From NCBI GenBank assembly GCA_024280895.1, contig JAJRPI010000034.1:1-41592 (forward strand): a stretch of DNA of 41,592 nucleotides. The letters are read 5' to 3'. Numbering within the stretch: the stretch's first letter is position 1; every line of letters begins with the position of its first letter. The notes under the pieces are model-generated. The model worked only from the letters and a program-made list of their open reading frames with translations. It was not told where the DNA came from and searched no databases. Both the position numbers and the translations under genes were made by a program. Shown here piece by piece: positions 1-8,560 of this stretch. Source of the stretch: Alphaproteobacteria bacterium (GTDB taxonomy: Bacteria; Pseudomonadota; Alphaproteobacteria; Rhizobiales; JAKIUO01).

Positions 1-447
1 ATGGGCAAGTTCTGGCACCTTGTCGGATTGCATCAGTATTTCATCAAGGGGACGCCGGTTGGTGAGCACATTTTGCAGTAATATAACGGCGGCTTCGCGG
101 GCCGCGATGCCTTCTGGTCCTTTGGGTTTGAATTGGTGGCGTCGCGCATTACTTTTGGCGTTACCCTTTTGCTCGCTTGAAGGGTTGCGCCTTTTGTCGC
201 CGCCCTTGTAAGGGCGCTTGCCATGCTCACTTTGCCTCTCGTTGCGGCCTTCTTTGGCCCCGTCTTTACTGGCGGTTCTGGCGGCATGGGCGCGGCGGCG
301 ATTGTCCGGTTTACGGGCGGGTTTGTCATCGGCGTGTTTTTTGCGATCGCCTGTGGTCTGGCGTTCAGATTTCGAGGCATTTTTTTGGGAGGAATTGGAA
401 GTTTGGCGTTTGCGCGGGGCGTTGCCAGCGTCTGATATCTTGCTCAT
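1..447 (-). CDS. rsmB: 16S rRNA (cytosine-C5) methyltransferase RsmB, N-terminal part
   Basis: This is the first 149 codons of a minus-strand gene that runs off the left edge. ATG is at 447 and the frame is open to base 1. The product starts with about 110 disordered, Arg/Lys/Gln/Asn-rich residues. It then enters a NusB-like helical segment (GIAAREAAVILLQNVL, then NRRPLDEIL), which matches the RNA-binding N-terminal domain of RsmB/Sun proteins. RsmB methylates C967 of 16S rRNA with S-adenosylmethionine. The catalytic Rossmann domain and its two cysteines lie outside the window, so the assignment rests on the NusB-like segment alone. The basic N-terminal extension is longer than in E. coli RsmB and may help in RNA binding; that is inference. 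A NusB-domain protein of another kind is the main alternative. Confidence 0.72.
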   Translation of the reverse strand, partial: MSKISDAGNAPRKRQTSNSSQKNASKSERQTTGDRKKHADDKPARKPDNRRRAHAARTASKDGAKEGRNERQSEHGKRPYKGGDKRRNPSSEQKGNAKSNARRHQFKPKGPEGIAAREAAVILLQNVLTNRRPLDEILMQSDKVPELAH

Positions 448-522
448 TTTAGATCCTTGATAGGAGAAGGTGCTTCAGGTTAAGGGCTGTTCTTATAGCA
501 TATGGGCAAGAAAGAGAAGATA

Positions 523-568
523 ATACCGACCGCCCTAGATACAGATCGGTATCAAGGGCGGTTGGTAT
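523..568 (-). terminator. Hairpin terminator downstream of the small membrane-protein gene
   Basis: Fourteen-base arms (523-536 and 555-568) pair with one G-U wobble around an 18-base loop. On the minus strand the stem is followed by a pyrimidine-rich run (TATCTTCTCTTTCTT). It lies 5 bases after the stop of the gene ending at 574 and before rsmB, so it probably ends the SPFH/NfeD transcript. Confidence 0.65.
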
Positions 569-573
569 AATTG

Positions 574-972
574 CTACAGGTTTAGATAATGCCATCCAAG
601 GGCACCGATGCCGATCAATCCAAACAAAACCATATAAGATGCGGTGACAGTCACCATCTTGGCGTTTATATCGGTAAATACCCGCACTTTTTGACCCGAT
701 CCGACATCAAGTTTGACGGTGTCGCCGATTTGCGCGCCAGGTACATGGGCGTGATTATTAAAGCGGATGGTTTGTCCGCCCGAACTGTATTCGACGATCG
801 CATTGGCTTTGCCGCGATGGCCGAAAAACTCCAGCTCGACCACGGTGCCATCAATCAGCTGCGAGCGGTCAAAGTCTTTATTTCTTTTGCGCAACAGCGA
901 GTTGATGAAAAACAATGGCGGCACGGCAGCAAGCGCACCAATGCCAACGATCAGGGTGAGGGATGCTTGCAT
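574..972 (-). CDS. Small two-helix membrane protein, DUF3592-like
   Basis: The 132-residue product has hydrophobic helices at about residues 5-25 and 108-128. Between them is a roughly 75-residue beta-rich segment (GTVVELEF, then a GxTIRF strand and a GDTVKLDV strand). That architecture resembles DUF3592-type proteins, with a small soluble domain between two helices. I do not know a function. The gene starts 20 bases after the NfeD-like gene, has a GGGAGA ribosome-binding site, and lies in the same minus-strand operon as NfeD and the SPFH protein. A role linked to membrane microdomains is plausible from context only. A terminator follows at once. Confidence 0.7.
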   Translation of the reverse strand: MQASLTLIVGIGALAAVPPLFFINSLLRKRNKDFDRSQLIDGTVVELEFFGHRGKANAIVEYSSGGQTIRFNNHAHVPGAQIGDTVKLDVGSGQKVRVFTDINAKMVTVTASYMVLFGLIGIGALGWHYLNL

Positions 973-992
973 GATAGTCTCCCTGTTTTGAG

Positions 993-1448
993 CTAGCCGG
1001 CCCTGCCGATGAGCTTGTTGCCGCGGGCATCAGTGATGAGGACGCCATCGCCTTTGGCAAGGTTTGCGTCATTTTCAAGCTGAACCGCCCAGATGCTGTC
1101 GCCGACCTTGACGCTGCCACGTCCATTGCGGGTATCTTCAAGCAGCTCATAGGTTTTACCCAGATAGGATTTGGCTCGCTTATTGAGCATGGGACGGTCG
1201 CTCTCCCCGGCTCTGGACCCGGCAAAGCGCAAGGAAGCGATCAGCAGCCCCATGCCGATGACGGCATACAGGATCAGCTGCATCTGCCAGGAAATATCAA
1301 TGGCGAGCGCCAGGCCGCCGACCACGAGGGCCGCCAACCCGTACCATATGAGAAAATAGCCCGGTGCGACCATTTCCAATACGCCAAGAACGCCAGCCAG
1401 AATAAACCAGTTCCAGATACCAAGGGAAAAGAAGAATGAATTTTCCAT
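993..1448 (-). CDS. NfeD family membrane protein
   Basis: The 151-residue protein has three or four N-terminal membrane helices (about residues 10-75), including the GxLEMVAPGYFLIW segment typical of short NfeD proteins. A C-terminal soluble OB-fold-like domain (about 90-150, with GxVKVGDSIWAV) follows. Short NfeD proteins pair with SPFH/stomatin partners in bacterial membrane microdomains, and some partner proteases cleave stomatin; no protease domain is present here. The gene follows the SPFH gene by 21 bases, as is usual for this pair. A strong GGAGGT site precedes ATG 1448. The family call is secure; the precise role is not known. Confidence 0.9.
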   Translation of the reverse strand: MENSFFFSLGIWNWFILAGVLGVLEMVAPGYFLIWYGLAALVVGGLALAIDISWQMQLILYAVIGMGLLIASLRFAGSRAGESDRPMLNKRAKSYLGKTYELLEDTRNGRGSVKVGDSIWAVQLENDANLAKGDGVLITDARGNKLIGRAG

Positions 1449-1469
1449 ATGACCTCCCTATGACCCCCC

Positions 1470-2423
1470 TTATGACCGTGGCACGGAACCACCGCCGCCT
1501 TTTTTATCGTCCTTGCCAAACGCTTCTTTGGTTAGCTCGGCAATGCCGCCAATGGCACCGATCAGATTGCCAGCTTCCACGGGCATCATCAGCACCTTCT
1601 GGTTTGGTGATGTGGCCAGCTCTTTGAGGGCATCGACATAATTATTGGCAACGAAATAGTTGAGCGCCTGTACATTACCATCGCCAATGGCCTTCGATAC
1701 AACAATCGTCGCCTGCGCTTCAGCCTCGGCGGCCCGTTCACGGGCTTCGGCATCTCTAAAGGCTGCTTCCTTGCGGCCCTCGGCGGCCAGAATGGCCCCC
1801 TGTTTTTCACCTTCGGCGCGCAAAATTTCTGACTGGCGGGACCCTTCGGCTTCAAGGATTTCGGCGCGTTTCAGGCGTTCGGCCTTCATCTGGCGGCCCA
1901 TGGCCTCGACTAGGTCGCGCGGCGGTGTGATGTCCTTGATCTCGATGCGCGTGACTTTCACGCCCCAAAGATTGGTTGCTTCATCAACAACCGTTAGCAG
2001 CTTGGCATTGATGGTCTCGCGTTCGGACAACACTTCGTCAAGGTCCATGCCGCCAATTACAGTACGGATATTGGTCATGGTCAAATTGAGCATGGCGCGG
2101 CGCAGATTGTGCACCTCATAGCTGGCTTGAGCGGCATCAAGTACCTGGAAAAAGGCCACTCCATCAACCGTCAGCATGGCATTGTCCTTGGAAATCACTT
2201 CCTGGGAGGGAATATCGAGCACCTGCTCCATCACATTGATTTTGTGACCGATGGTATCAATGAACGGCATAATGATGCCTAGCCCTGGTTTAAGGGTATG
2301 GGTATAGCGACCAAGTCGCTCAACGGTATAGTTAAAGCCCTGCGGCACGATTTTAACCACAGATGCCGCGAGAACGAAAAACAAGGCAACAAGAACAATG
2401 ACGAAAATATCAAATCCTGGCAT
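1470..2423 (-). CDS. SPFH/Band 7 (stomatin-like) membrane protein
   Basis: The 317-residue protein has one N-terminal membrane segment (about 4-24). An SPFH domain follows ([20 protein letters not shown], then [11 protein letters not shown]), and then an Ala/Glu-rich coiled coil (about 185-250, with several [15 protein letters not shown]-like turns). This is the QmcA/slipin type. Such proteins oligomerise at the inner membrane and scaffold microdomains, often influencing membrane proteases. The length fits QmcA-like proteins. It is first in a three-gene minus-strand operon with the NfeD and DUF3592-like genes. The start has an AAGGGG site a few bases upstream. The 125-base gap before hemH holds a 15-base odd palindrome (2477-2491), possibly a regulatory site. 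Confidence 0.93.
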   Translation of the reverse strand: MPGFDIFVIVLVALFFVLAASVVKIVPQGFNYTVERLGRYTHTLKPGLGIIMPFIDTIGHKINVMEQVLDIPSQEVISKDNAMLTVDGVAFFQVLDAAQASYEVHNLRRAMLNLTMTNIRTVIGGMDLDEVLSERETINAKLLTVVDEATNLWGVKVTRIEIKDITPPRDLVEAMGRQMKAERLKRAEILEAEGSRQSEILRAEGEKQGAILAAEGRKEAAFRDAEARERAAEAEAQATIVVSKAIGDGNVQALNYFVANNYVDALKELATSPNQKVLMMPVEAGNLIGAIGGIAELTKEAFGKDDKKGGGGSVPRS

Positions 2424-2548
2424 AGACGGGGACCCCTTTAAGATGTTGACTGACTATCTATTTGGTATTTCTGATCTCACTTTTAAAGTGACAATCACTC
2501 AACAAGTTGAATTATATTAATAAAATCAAATCAAAGAGGAGGGCGGAT

Positions 2549-3556
2549 CTAAATCCAGCCCTGCAATTCTCGCTTGATAAGAGCACTCATCATTTCTATA
2601 GCATCCTTGCTATCGTTAAGGCAGGGGATGGCAGTAAAATTTTTACCACCCTTTGCTTTAAAAATATCAGCATTTTCAATACTGATTTCTTCGAGCGTCT
2701 CAAGGCAATCAGCAGCAAAACCCGGGGTCAGCACCACGACATTTTCAACCCCGTCGCTCGCCAGTTTTTCAAGGGTCTTGTCTGTATAGGGTTGTAGCCA
2801 GTTGGCCGGTCCAAAACGCGACTGGTAAGTCATTTGTAGTTTGTAGCCATCGGAGCCAAGGGCTTTTTTCAGTAGTTTGAAGGTTTGCTCACAATGTAGC
2901 GGATAAGGATCGCCGCGATCGGCAAATAACTGCGGCAGCCCATGAAAGGAGGCGATGATCACATCTGGCGTAAAATCGAGTTGCTTGAGCTTGCTGGTCA
3001 AAGATGAGGAGAGTGCCTCAATATAAGCGGGCTCGCTATAATAGGGGGGAACGGACCGTATTGCTGGTTGGTGACGGATTTTTTTAAGGGCGTCTGCCGT
3101 TGCATCAATGACGGTTGCTGTGGTGCTGGCGGAATATTGAGGATAGAGCGGAAACAGCAAAATACGTTTACAACCTTGCTCCATCAAGGTGTCAATACGC
3201 GAGGCAATGCTGGGTTTGCCATAGCGCATCGCCCAATCGATGATCAGCTGCTCATCGCCGCTTAAATGTGCGGCGAGTTTTTCGCTGGTGTCTTTGGTGA
3301 TGGAGATGAGCGGCGCGAGATCATTTTTCTTGTCCCAGACCTCTTCATATTTTTTGCCGCTTTTTTGCGGGCGGGTGTTGAGAATAATGCCATTGAGGAT
3401 TAGCCACCAGATCGGTCGCGGGATCTCCACGACCCGGCGGTCACCCAAAAACTCTTTCAAATAGCGGCGCACTGACCAAAAATCGGTTCCCTCGGGGGAA
3501 CCCAGATTGATCAACAAAACACCAATTTTACCGCGCTCAACCATGCTCTCAACCAT
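2549..3556 (-). CDS. hemH: Ferrochelatase
   Basis: HemH inserts ferrous iron into protoporphyrin IX, the last step of protohaem synthesis, at the inner face of the membrane. The protein shows KIGVLLINLGSP near the N-terminus, LFPLYPQYSASTT, the catalytic-histidine motif SFHGLP (His205 in this numbering) and QSRFGPANWLQP. I chose ATG 3556 (335 residues) over an earlier in-frame start at 3649. It fits the family N-terminus, has an AGAGG site upstream, and overlaps the stop of the upstream PsiE-like gene by 8 bases. ATG 3544 is a second option. The overlap suggests translational coupling between the two genes. Confidence 0.96.
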   Translation of the reverse strand: MVESMVERGKIGVLLINLGSPEGTDFWSVRRYLKEFLGDRRVVEIPRPIWWLILNGIILNTRPQKSGKKYEEVWDKKNDLAPLISITKDTSEKLAAHLSGDEQLIIDWAMRYGKPSIASRIDTLMEQGCKRILLFPLYPQYSASTTATVIDATADALKKIRHQPAIRSVPPYYSEPAYIEALSSSLTSKLKQLDFTPDVIIASFHGLPQLFADRGDPYPLHCEQTFKLLKKALGSDGYKLQMTYQSRFGPANWLQPYTDKTLEKLASDGVENVVVLTPGFAADCLETLEEISIENADIFKAKGGKNFTAIPCLNDSKDAIEMMSALIKRELQGWI

Positions 3557-4025
3557 TCGGGGCCTCTTTGTTGTGCTGAACTGGGGCGTGATCTTTAAGT
3601 TCCTCCAGTCCGGTATCGAGTGGCATCTTGAAGGAGCCATAGCGAACAATCAACGTTGCCAGGGTTAATATGAAGATGCCGCTTGACGCGACGACAATAT
3701 CGAGCCCGACCTTGTGACTGACATTGATCATGCCGATCATGGCGCGGGTTATGGCTGTGATGGCCACATAGATCAAAAACCGCACCGGTAGCTTGGAGGT
3801 TTTAAAGTAGATGCCAACCATGGCACCAAGCTCAAGATAGATAAATAACAAAAGAATGTCTTCCACCGAGAAATGACCAGTTTTTGCCATTTCCAGATAG
3901 GTGCCCGCAGCGGCCCAGACAATTGCCGCACCAATCGCAAATAGCGCAATCGTGTGGAACACTTTGACCAGCGCGTTGCCAACAAAGTCCCCCAAAATTG
4001 CCAGACCATCAATAAACCTGTTCAT
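3549..4025 (-). CDS. PsiE-like four-helix membrane protein
   Basis: The 158-residue protein has four predicted membrane helices and the sequence LELGAMVGIYFKTSKLPVRF, characteristic of phosphate-starvation-inducible PsiE-family proteins. E. coli PsiE is induced by phosphate starvation, but its biochemical function is unknown. The C-terminal tail is short, charged and cytoplasmic. ATG 4025 has a GGGAGA site. The 3' end overlaps the ferrochelatase start, an arrangement that would tie synthesis of the two products together. I saw no clear Pho box upstream, so regulation by phosphate is not supported here. Confidence 0.85.
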   Translation of the reverse strand: MNRFIDGLAILGDFVGNALVKVFHTIALFAIGAAIVWAAAGTYLEMAKTGHFSVEDILLLFIYLELGAMVGIYFKTSKLPVRFLIYVAITAITRAMIGMINVSHKVGLDIVVASSGIFILTLATLIVRYGSFKMPLDTGLEELKDHAPVQHNKEAPNG

Positions 4026-4247
4026 TGCTTGTCTCCCTTAGTCCCCCACGCCTATAGCACGAAGTTCCTTGAGGCAATAACCGCAGGGCAAATAGTATGA
4101 GCAGCTGGCTCATCATGGTACGCAGCTTGGTTGGAAAAACTCCAGAACAGGCTTTGATCACGATGAATTCAACGGCTCAGTTGATGTCGCCACTGTTAAG
4201 GACCAACGCATCATGATAGTGTGAGCAAGATAGTTGAAACCAGGATC

Positions 4248-4277
4248 GGCGACAGGGCATGTGATTGCCCTGCCGCC
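4248..4277. terminator. Imperfect hairpin, possible terminator
   Basis: Twelve-base arms with one mismatch enclose a 6-base loop (TGTGAT). It lies about 35 bases beyond the stop of the small exported-protein gene (minus strand). There is no clear T-run on either side, so intrinsic termination is uncertain. The rest of 4026-4313 holds no gene that I can support. Confidence 0.3.
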
Positions 4278-4313
4278 TTGATAGAAGGTCTGCGTCAGGA
4301 AACGTCAAGTTTC

Positions 4314-4547
4314 CTATTTATCGGTTAGAACCTTAGCAGCCTTTGTCAAAAGGGTGACGCACGCTTTGTCGTCACCGGCGGCCTGCTTCTCTTTTGCCAT
4401 TGTAAGCAGGTCGTCAGCTTTTGCATTGGGGGCGGCTTTTGCGGCCGCCTCTTCTACCGTTTTCATCGTATCTGTGCATTGATCAGCAAAGGCGCCAGTG
4501 GCCATTGCAAAGGTCAGTGCTGTGGCAAGAACGATTTTCTTCAACAT
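4314..4547 (-). CDS. Small exported two-cysteine protein, unknown function
   Basis: The 77-residue product has a clear Sec signal peptide (MLKKIVLATALTFAMATG, then AFA before a likely cut near residue 21). The mature part is about 56 residues, Ala/Lys/Asp-rich and predicted helical. It carries two cysteines (24 and 59) that could form a disulfide after export. A strong AAGGAG site precedes the ATG. It is flanked by intergenic DNA and appears to be a single-gene unit. I do not recognise the family. The shape is a small periplasmic helical hairpin; a role as a stress or metal-related periplasmic protein would be a guess. Confidence 0.75.
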   Translation of the reverse strand: MLKKIVLATALTFAMATGAFADQCTDTMKTVEEAAAKAAPNAKADDLLTMAKEKQAAGDDKACVTLLTKAAKVLTDK

Positions 4548-4976
4548 CGGATTTCTCCTTCTGGTTACGTGCAGCGTCTTTTCACCTCATGAAAGAAAAG
4601 GCGTGCGCTCCACACCAGAATTGGGCGTCTCGAACTGTGACGAAACAGTGATTGCGGCTTGTCGAAAAAAGATCAATCAGCTTGGATATGTTATAAGATA
4701 TTGAAAATAGGTCATAAAATATCTGGTATTTGATGATTGTTACGTAATATTACATCGGTTTACTTTGTATTCGCCTGTGTAAATTGAACAAGCCAGCCGG
4801 TTTTCTGCAAGACGCTGATTTGCTGCCCGATTTTGTTATTTTCGGTCTGTAACATTTAGATGAATAGGCAAGGCAAGGCGGGTAAAGATAGCTTTTGCCT
4901 TGACAGTGATAAATCGATATTCTGGTTGAAACCAACCGTTTTAAGCTCCCTTTATGAGAGAAAATCGACCGCAGTT
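4548..4976. other. Intergenic region between divergent genes
   Basis: About 430 bases lie between the small exported-protein gene (minus) and the lipid-recycling fusion (plus). The stretch 4680-4760 is AT-rich and likely holds promoters for both. It contains a 7-base inverted repeat (4696-4702 and 4718-4724) and the 10-base palindrome GTAATATTAC (4744-4753). An open frame extends upstream of the fusion to ATG 4860, but its 39 extra residues do not look like the family, so I treat it as leader. Confidence 0.45.
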
Positions 4977-7900
4977 ATGGCCCAATCCCAGTTTCATCTG
5001 CTTCGTTTGAAGCGCTTTTTTCCGCTATTTGTCACGCAGGCATTGGGGGCATTTAATGATAATGGTTTCAAACAGGGGCTGGTTATTCTTGTTACCTACG
5101 GCCTCGCCACCAATGCTGGCTATGATGCCCGCTTGATTATCACCATTGCGGCAGGGATTTTTATCTTGCCGTTTTTTTTGTTCTCGGCCACGGCCGGGCA
5201 GTTGGCCGATAAATATGACAAGGCGATGCTGATCAGGCGTATCAAGTTTGCCGAGATCATTTTGATGGGGTTGGCGGCGATTGGCTTCTATCTGCAAAAT
5301 ATCGAGTTTTTGCTTTTCGTTTTGTTCTTGATGGGCACACAGTCGAGCTTTTTTGGACCGCTAAAATACGGGATTTTGCCACAACTCCTGAAAAAGGATG
5401 AGCTGATCGGTGGCAATGCGCTGATCGAAACCGGCACCTTTCTCGCCATTTTGCTTGGCACCATGTATGGGGGTTTGCTGATCACCCAGCAGATGGGGCC
5501 GCTGATTGTCGCAGCGTCGCTGATCGTTCTGGCCGTTTTTGGTTGGCTGGCGGCGGGCAAAATTCCTCCAATGGAGCCACAGACCCCCGATTTGAAAATT
5601 AATTTCAATCTGTTTTCGGAAACCGGGCGCATTATCAAACATGCCAGTGGCAATCGCACTGTGTTTTTGTCAATCCTTGGTATCTCGTGGTTCTGGCTGG
5701 TGGGGGCGCTGTATCTGGCGCAATTTCCCACATTTTCCAAAAATGCCCTGCATGCCAATGAGATGGTGGCCACCTTGTTTATCGCCATTTTCACCATTGG
5801 CATCGCTCTTGGATCACTTGCCTGTAATAGATTGCTGAAAGGGGTGGTCTCGGCCAAATATGTCCCGCTGGCGGCGCTGGCCATTACGATTTTTTCCGTG
5901 GATTTATATTTTGCCAGCCGCAATGCCGTTCCAATTTCCGGGTCTGGCAGCCTCGTTGAAATCGGAGCTTTTTTGAGTACGCCAATGAATTGGCGTGTTC
6001 TGTTTGATCTGTTCATGATTGCTTTTAGCGGCGGGCTTTACGCGGTGCCGCTCTATGCACTAATTCAAGAAAGTTCAGACCCCGAACATGTGTCGCGCAA
6101 TATCGCCGCCAATAATATTGTCAACGCCGCGTTCATGGTGGTCTCCACGGTGCTGGCCGGATTTATGCTGAGCGCTGGTTACACGATCCCGCAACTGTTT
6201 TTGACGATTGGCGTGCTGAACGGATTTGTGGCGGCTTATATTTGCAAGCTATTGCCCGAGGAGGTCGTCAAAGGCCTTGGCCGCCAGATTTTCAGATTGC
6301 TATACCGCGTCGAAATCAAGGGCGAGGAGAATATTGCCAAGGCGGGGGACAAGGCGGTGATTGTCGCCAATCATGTGTCTTATCTGGACGGGCCAATCCT
6401 CGCCTCGTTCTGGCCGGGCAGCCCAAGCTTTGCCATTAACACGCAGATCGCCGAAAAATGGTGGGCGCGCCTTGCCTTTCCGTTCTTTGATTTTTTGCCC
6501 CTTGACCCCAGTAACCCCATGGCCATCAAGACTTTGGTGCGCACGGTCGAAAGCGGTCAGCATATCGTCATTTTTCCCGAAGGGCGGATCACTGTCACGG
6601 GCGCTTTGATGAAGGTCTATGAGGGGCCAGGGAGTATTGCCCTGCATGCAGATGCGCCCATCCTTCCCGTGCGTATTGACGGGGCGCAATACAGCAAATT
6701 TTCCAAGCTTGGATCGCGCGTCAAAACCAAATGGTTTCCCAAAATCACGATCACCATTATGCCGCCGCAAAAACTTGAAGCGCCAGAAGGTTTGACCAGT
6801 GCGCGCAAGCGTGAAGTGATTGGCAACAAGCTGTATGATGTCATGACTTCGATGGTGTTTGAGACCGGTCCTTATAAGCGCACCTTGTTTGATGCTTTGC
6901 TGGATGCGCGCGCGCAACATGGTCGTAAAACTCTTATCCTTGAAGATGTGGAACGCGCGCCCTTGAGTTTTGATCGCATTGTGCTGGCGTCATTTGTGCT
7001 CGGTGGGCGCATTGCCAAACGCACTGCGCGCGGCGAGTATGTCGGCGTGTTCTTGCCTAACACCAACGCGATGGGCGTCACCTTTTTTGCTCTGCAGGCC
7101 TATGGCCGCGTGCCCGCCCATCTCAACTACTCCACCGGTCTTAAAAACCTGCGCTCGGCCTGTTGCACGGCCAAGCTCAACACGGTCTTGACGTCGCGCC
7201 GCTTTATTGAGGTCGGTGAGCTGGAGCCGATGATTGAGGGCATCAAGGATTTAGTTGATATTGTTTATCTTGAAGATATTAAGGCGGAAATCGGTATTTT
7301 AGACAAGCTGTCGGGCGTCGTAAAAAAGCTGGCACCACGTTTTTCTTATCGAAAACAGAGCGGTGCACCAACTCCCGATGACGCCGCGGTGGTGCTGTTT
7401 ACGTCCGGCTCCGAAGGGGTGCCAAAAGGCGTGGTTCTAAGCCATACCAATTTGCAGGCCAATCGCTTGCAGGTCAGCGCCCGTATTGATCTCAATGCAG
7501 AAGATACGGTCTTTAACGCCTTGCCCCTGTTTCACAGTTTTGGTCTGTCGGGGGCCTTTCTTTTGCCATTGCTGGGCGGCGTCAAAGTGTTTTTGTACCC
7601 CTCGCCTCTGCATTACAAAATCGTGCCCGTAATGGTCTATGAGACCGATGCCACCATTTTGTTTGGTACGGATACGTTTTTGAGCGGTTATGCCCGCATG
7701 GCCCACCCCTACGATTTTTATTCTATTCGTTACGTCATTGCAGGAGCCGAAAAGGTTAAGAAGACGACCCGCCAGATGTGGTCTGATAAATTTGGTATCC
7801 GCATCTTTGAGGGTTATGGGGCCACAGAAACAGCACCGGTGCTGGCGGTCAATACGGCCATGCACTGCAAGGCTGGATCTGTTGGCCGCCTGATGCCCTC

Positions 7901-8417
7901 TATCGAGCATAAATTGAAACCAGTGTCGGGCATCAAAGAGGGCGGGCGGTTGGTGGTCAAAGGCCCCAATGTGATGCTGGGATATATCATGGCCGATCAG
8001 CCCGGCATCTTGCAGCCCGTCATGGATGGCTGGTATGATACCGGCGATATTGTCTCGATTGATGATGATGGCTTTGTAGAGATCATCGGGCGCGTTAAAC
8101 GCTTTGCAAAAATTGCCGGGGAGATGATTTCGCTGACGGCCGTGGAGGCGCATGTCAACACCACATGGCCGGATCTATCGCACGCGGTGGTCGCGGTGCC
8201 AGATGAGAAAAAAGGCGAGCGTTTGGTGTTGGTGACGGAACATGAAGAACCAGATCGCAGCGAATTACTCGCTTCTGGCAAGAAAGCGGGCATCGCCGAA
8301 ATCATGATCCCGCGCATGATCCTCAAAATCAAGGAGCTGCCCTTGATGGGCACCGGCAAGATCGATTATGTCGGCATCGCCGATTTCGTGCGCAAAAAAA
8401 TTGGTCGCAAGAAATAG
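4977..8417 (+). CDS. Lysophospholipid transporter / acyltransferase / acyl-ACP synthetase fusion (LplT-Aas type)
   Basis: The 1146-residue protein joins three modules. Residues 1 to about 410 form a 12-helix MFS transporter like LplT (FVTQALGAFNDNGFKQG at the start). Residues about 430-620 form a PlsC-type acyltransferase with NHVSYLD (N465, H466, D471) and FPEGR. Residues about 640-1146 form an AMP-binding ligase with LFTSGSEGVPKGVVLSH (near residue 805) and YGATETAPV. Together these would bring lysophospholipid in from the outer leaflet, activate a fatty acid and re-acylate the lipid at the inner membrane. E. coli splits this between LplT and Aas. I chose ATG 4977 because the transporter fold begins there; ATG 4860 is in frame but adds 39 atypical residues. 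All visible catalytic motifs are intact. Confidence 0.93.
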   Translation: MAQSQFHLLRLKRFFPLFVTQALGAFNDNGFKQGLVILVTYGLATNAGYDARLIITIAAGIFILPFFLFSATAGQLADKYDKAMLIRRIKFAEIILMGLAAIGFYLQNIEFLLFVLFLMGTQSSFFGPLKYGILPQLLKKDELIGGNALIETGTFLAILLGTMYGGLLITQQMGPLIVAASLIVLAVFGWLAAGKIPPMEPQTPDLKINFNLFSETGRIIKHASGNRTVFLSILGISWFWLVGALYLAQFPTFSKNALHANEMVATLFIAIFTIGIALGSLACNRLLKGVVSAKYVPLAALAITIFSVDLYFASRNAVPISGSGSLVEIGAFLSTPMNWRVLFDLFMIAFSGGLYAVPLYALIQESSDPEHVSRNIAANNIVNAAFMVVSTVLAGFMLSAGYTIPQLFLTIGVLNGFVAAYICKLLPEEVVKGLGRQIFRLLYRVEIKGEENIAKAGDKAVIVANHVSYLDGPILASFWPGSPSFAINTQIAEKWWARLAFPFFDFLPLDPSNPMAIKTLVRTVESGQHIVIFPEGRITVTGALMKVYEGPGSIALHADAPILPVRIDGAQYSKFSKLGSRVKTKWFPKITITIMPPQKLEAPEGLTSARKREVIGNKLYDVMTSMVFETGPYKRTLFDALLDARAQHGRKTLILEDVERAPLSFDRIVLASFVLGGRIAKRTARGEYVGVFLPNTNAMGVTFFALQAYGRVPAHLNYSTGLKNLRSACCTAKLNTVLTSRRFIEVGELEPMIEGIKDLVDIVYLEDIKAEIGILDKLSGVVKKLAPRFSYRKQSGAPTPDDAAVVLFTSGSEGVPKGVVLSHTNLQANRLQVSARIDLNAEDTVFNALPLFHSFGLSGAFLLPLLGGVKVFLYPSPLHYKIVPVMVYETDATILFGTDTFLSGYARMAHPYDFYSIRYVIAGAEKVKKTTRQMWSDKFGIRIFEGYGATETAPVLAVNTAMHCKAGSVGRLMPSIEHKLKPVSGIKEGGRLVVKGPNVMLGYIMADQPGILQPVMDGWYDTGDIVSIDDDGFVEIIGRVKRFAKIAGEMISLTAVEAHVNTTWPDLSHAVVAVPDEKKGERLVLVTEHEEPDRSELLASGKKAGIAEIMIPRMILKIKELPLMGTGKIDYVGIADFVRKKIGRKK

Positions 8418-8498
8418 CTGTTTTCTGCTCGGCAGAATATAAAGATATAATATATATATTGCTTTTAAATACCTCTTGAATTATCGATACATATTCAT

Positions 8499-8518
8499 AT
8501 ATTCGATTTTACGAATAT
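8499..8518. promoter_or_regulatory. Candidate SqrR/BigR-type operator
   Basis: The 7-base arms ATATTCG and CGAATAT flank a 6-base spacer in a very AT-rich gap. The core is ATTC-N8-GAAT (8501-8516), the pattern I recall for the persulfide-responsive ArsR-family repressor SqrR. It lies 42 bases before the start of an exported rhodanese gene, a sensible target. Assignment to a regulator is inference; no regulator gene is in the window. Confidence 0.4.
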
Positions 8519-8560
8519 AAATTGTATATCTGATTTTCACCCCAAGAGGTTTTGAGAGAA

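Noticed and set aside
33-380. 115-codon open frame on the minus strand at the left edge
   Set aside because: It is a shifted frame inside the rsmB start; the partial rsmB frame (1-447) gives a recognisable NusB-like segment and this one does not.
4860-4976. N-terminal extension of the lipid-recycling fusion
   Set aside because: The 39 residues do not match the transporter N-terminus; the family start is at 4977.
8418-8440. Hairpin TTCTGC/GCAGAA after the lipid fusion gene as a terminator
   Set aside because: The stem is only 6 bases and no T-run follows; not strong enough to list.
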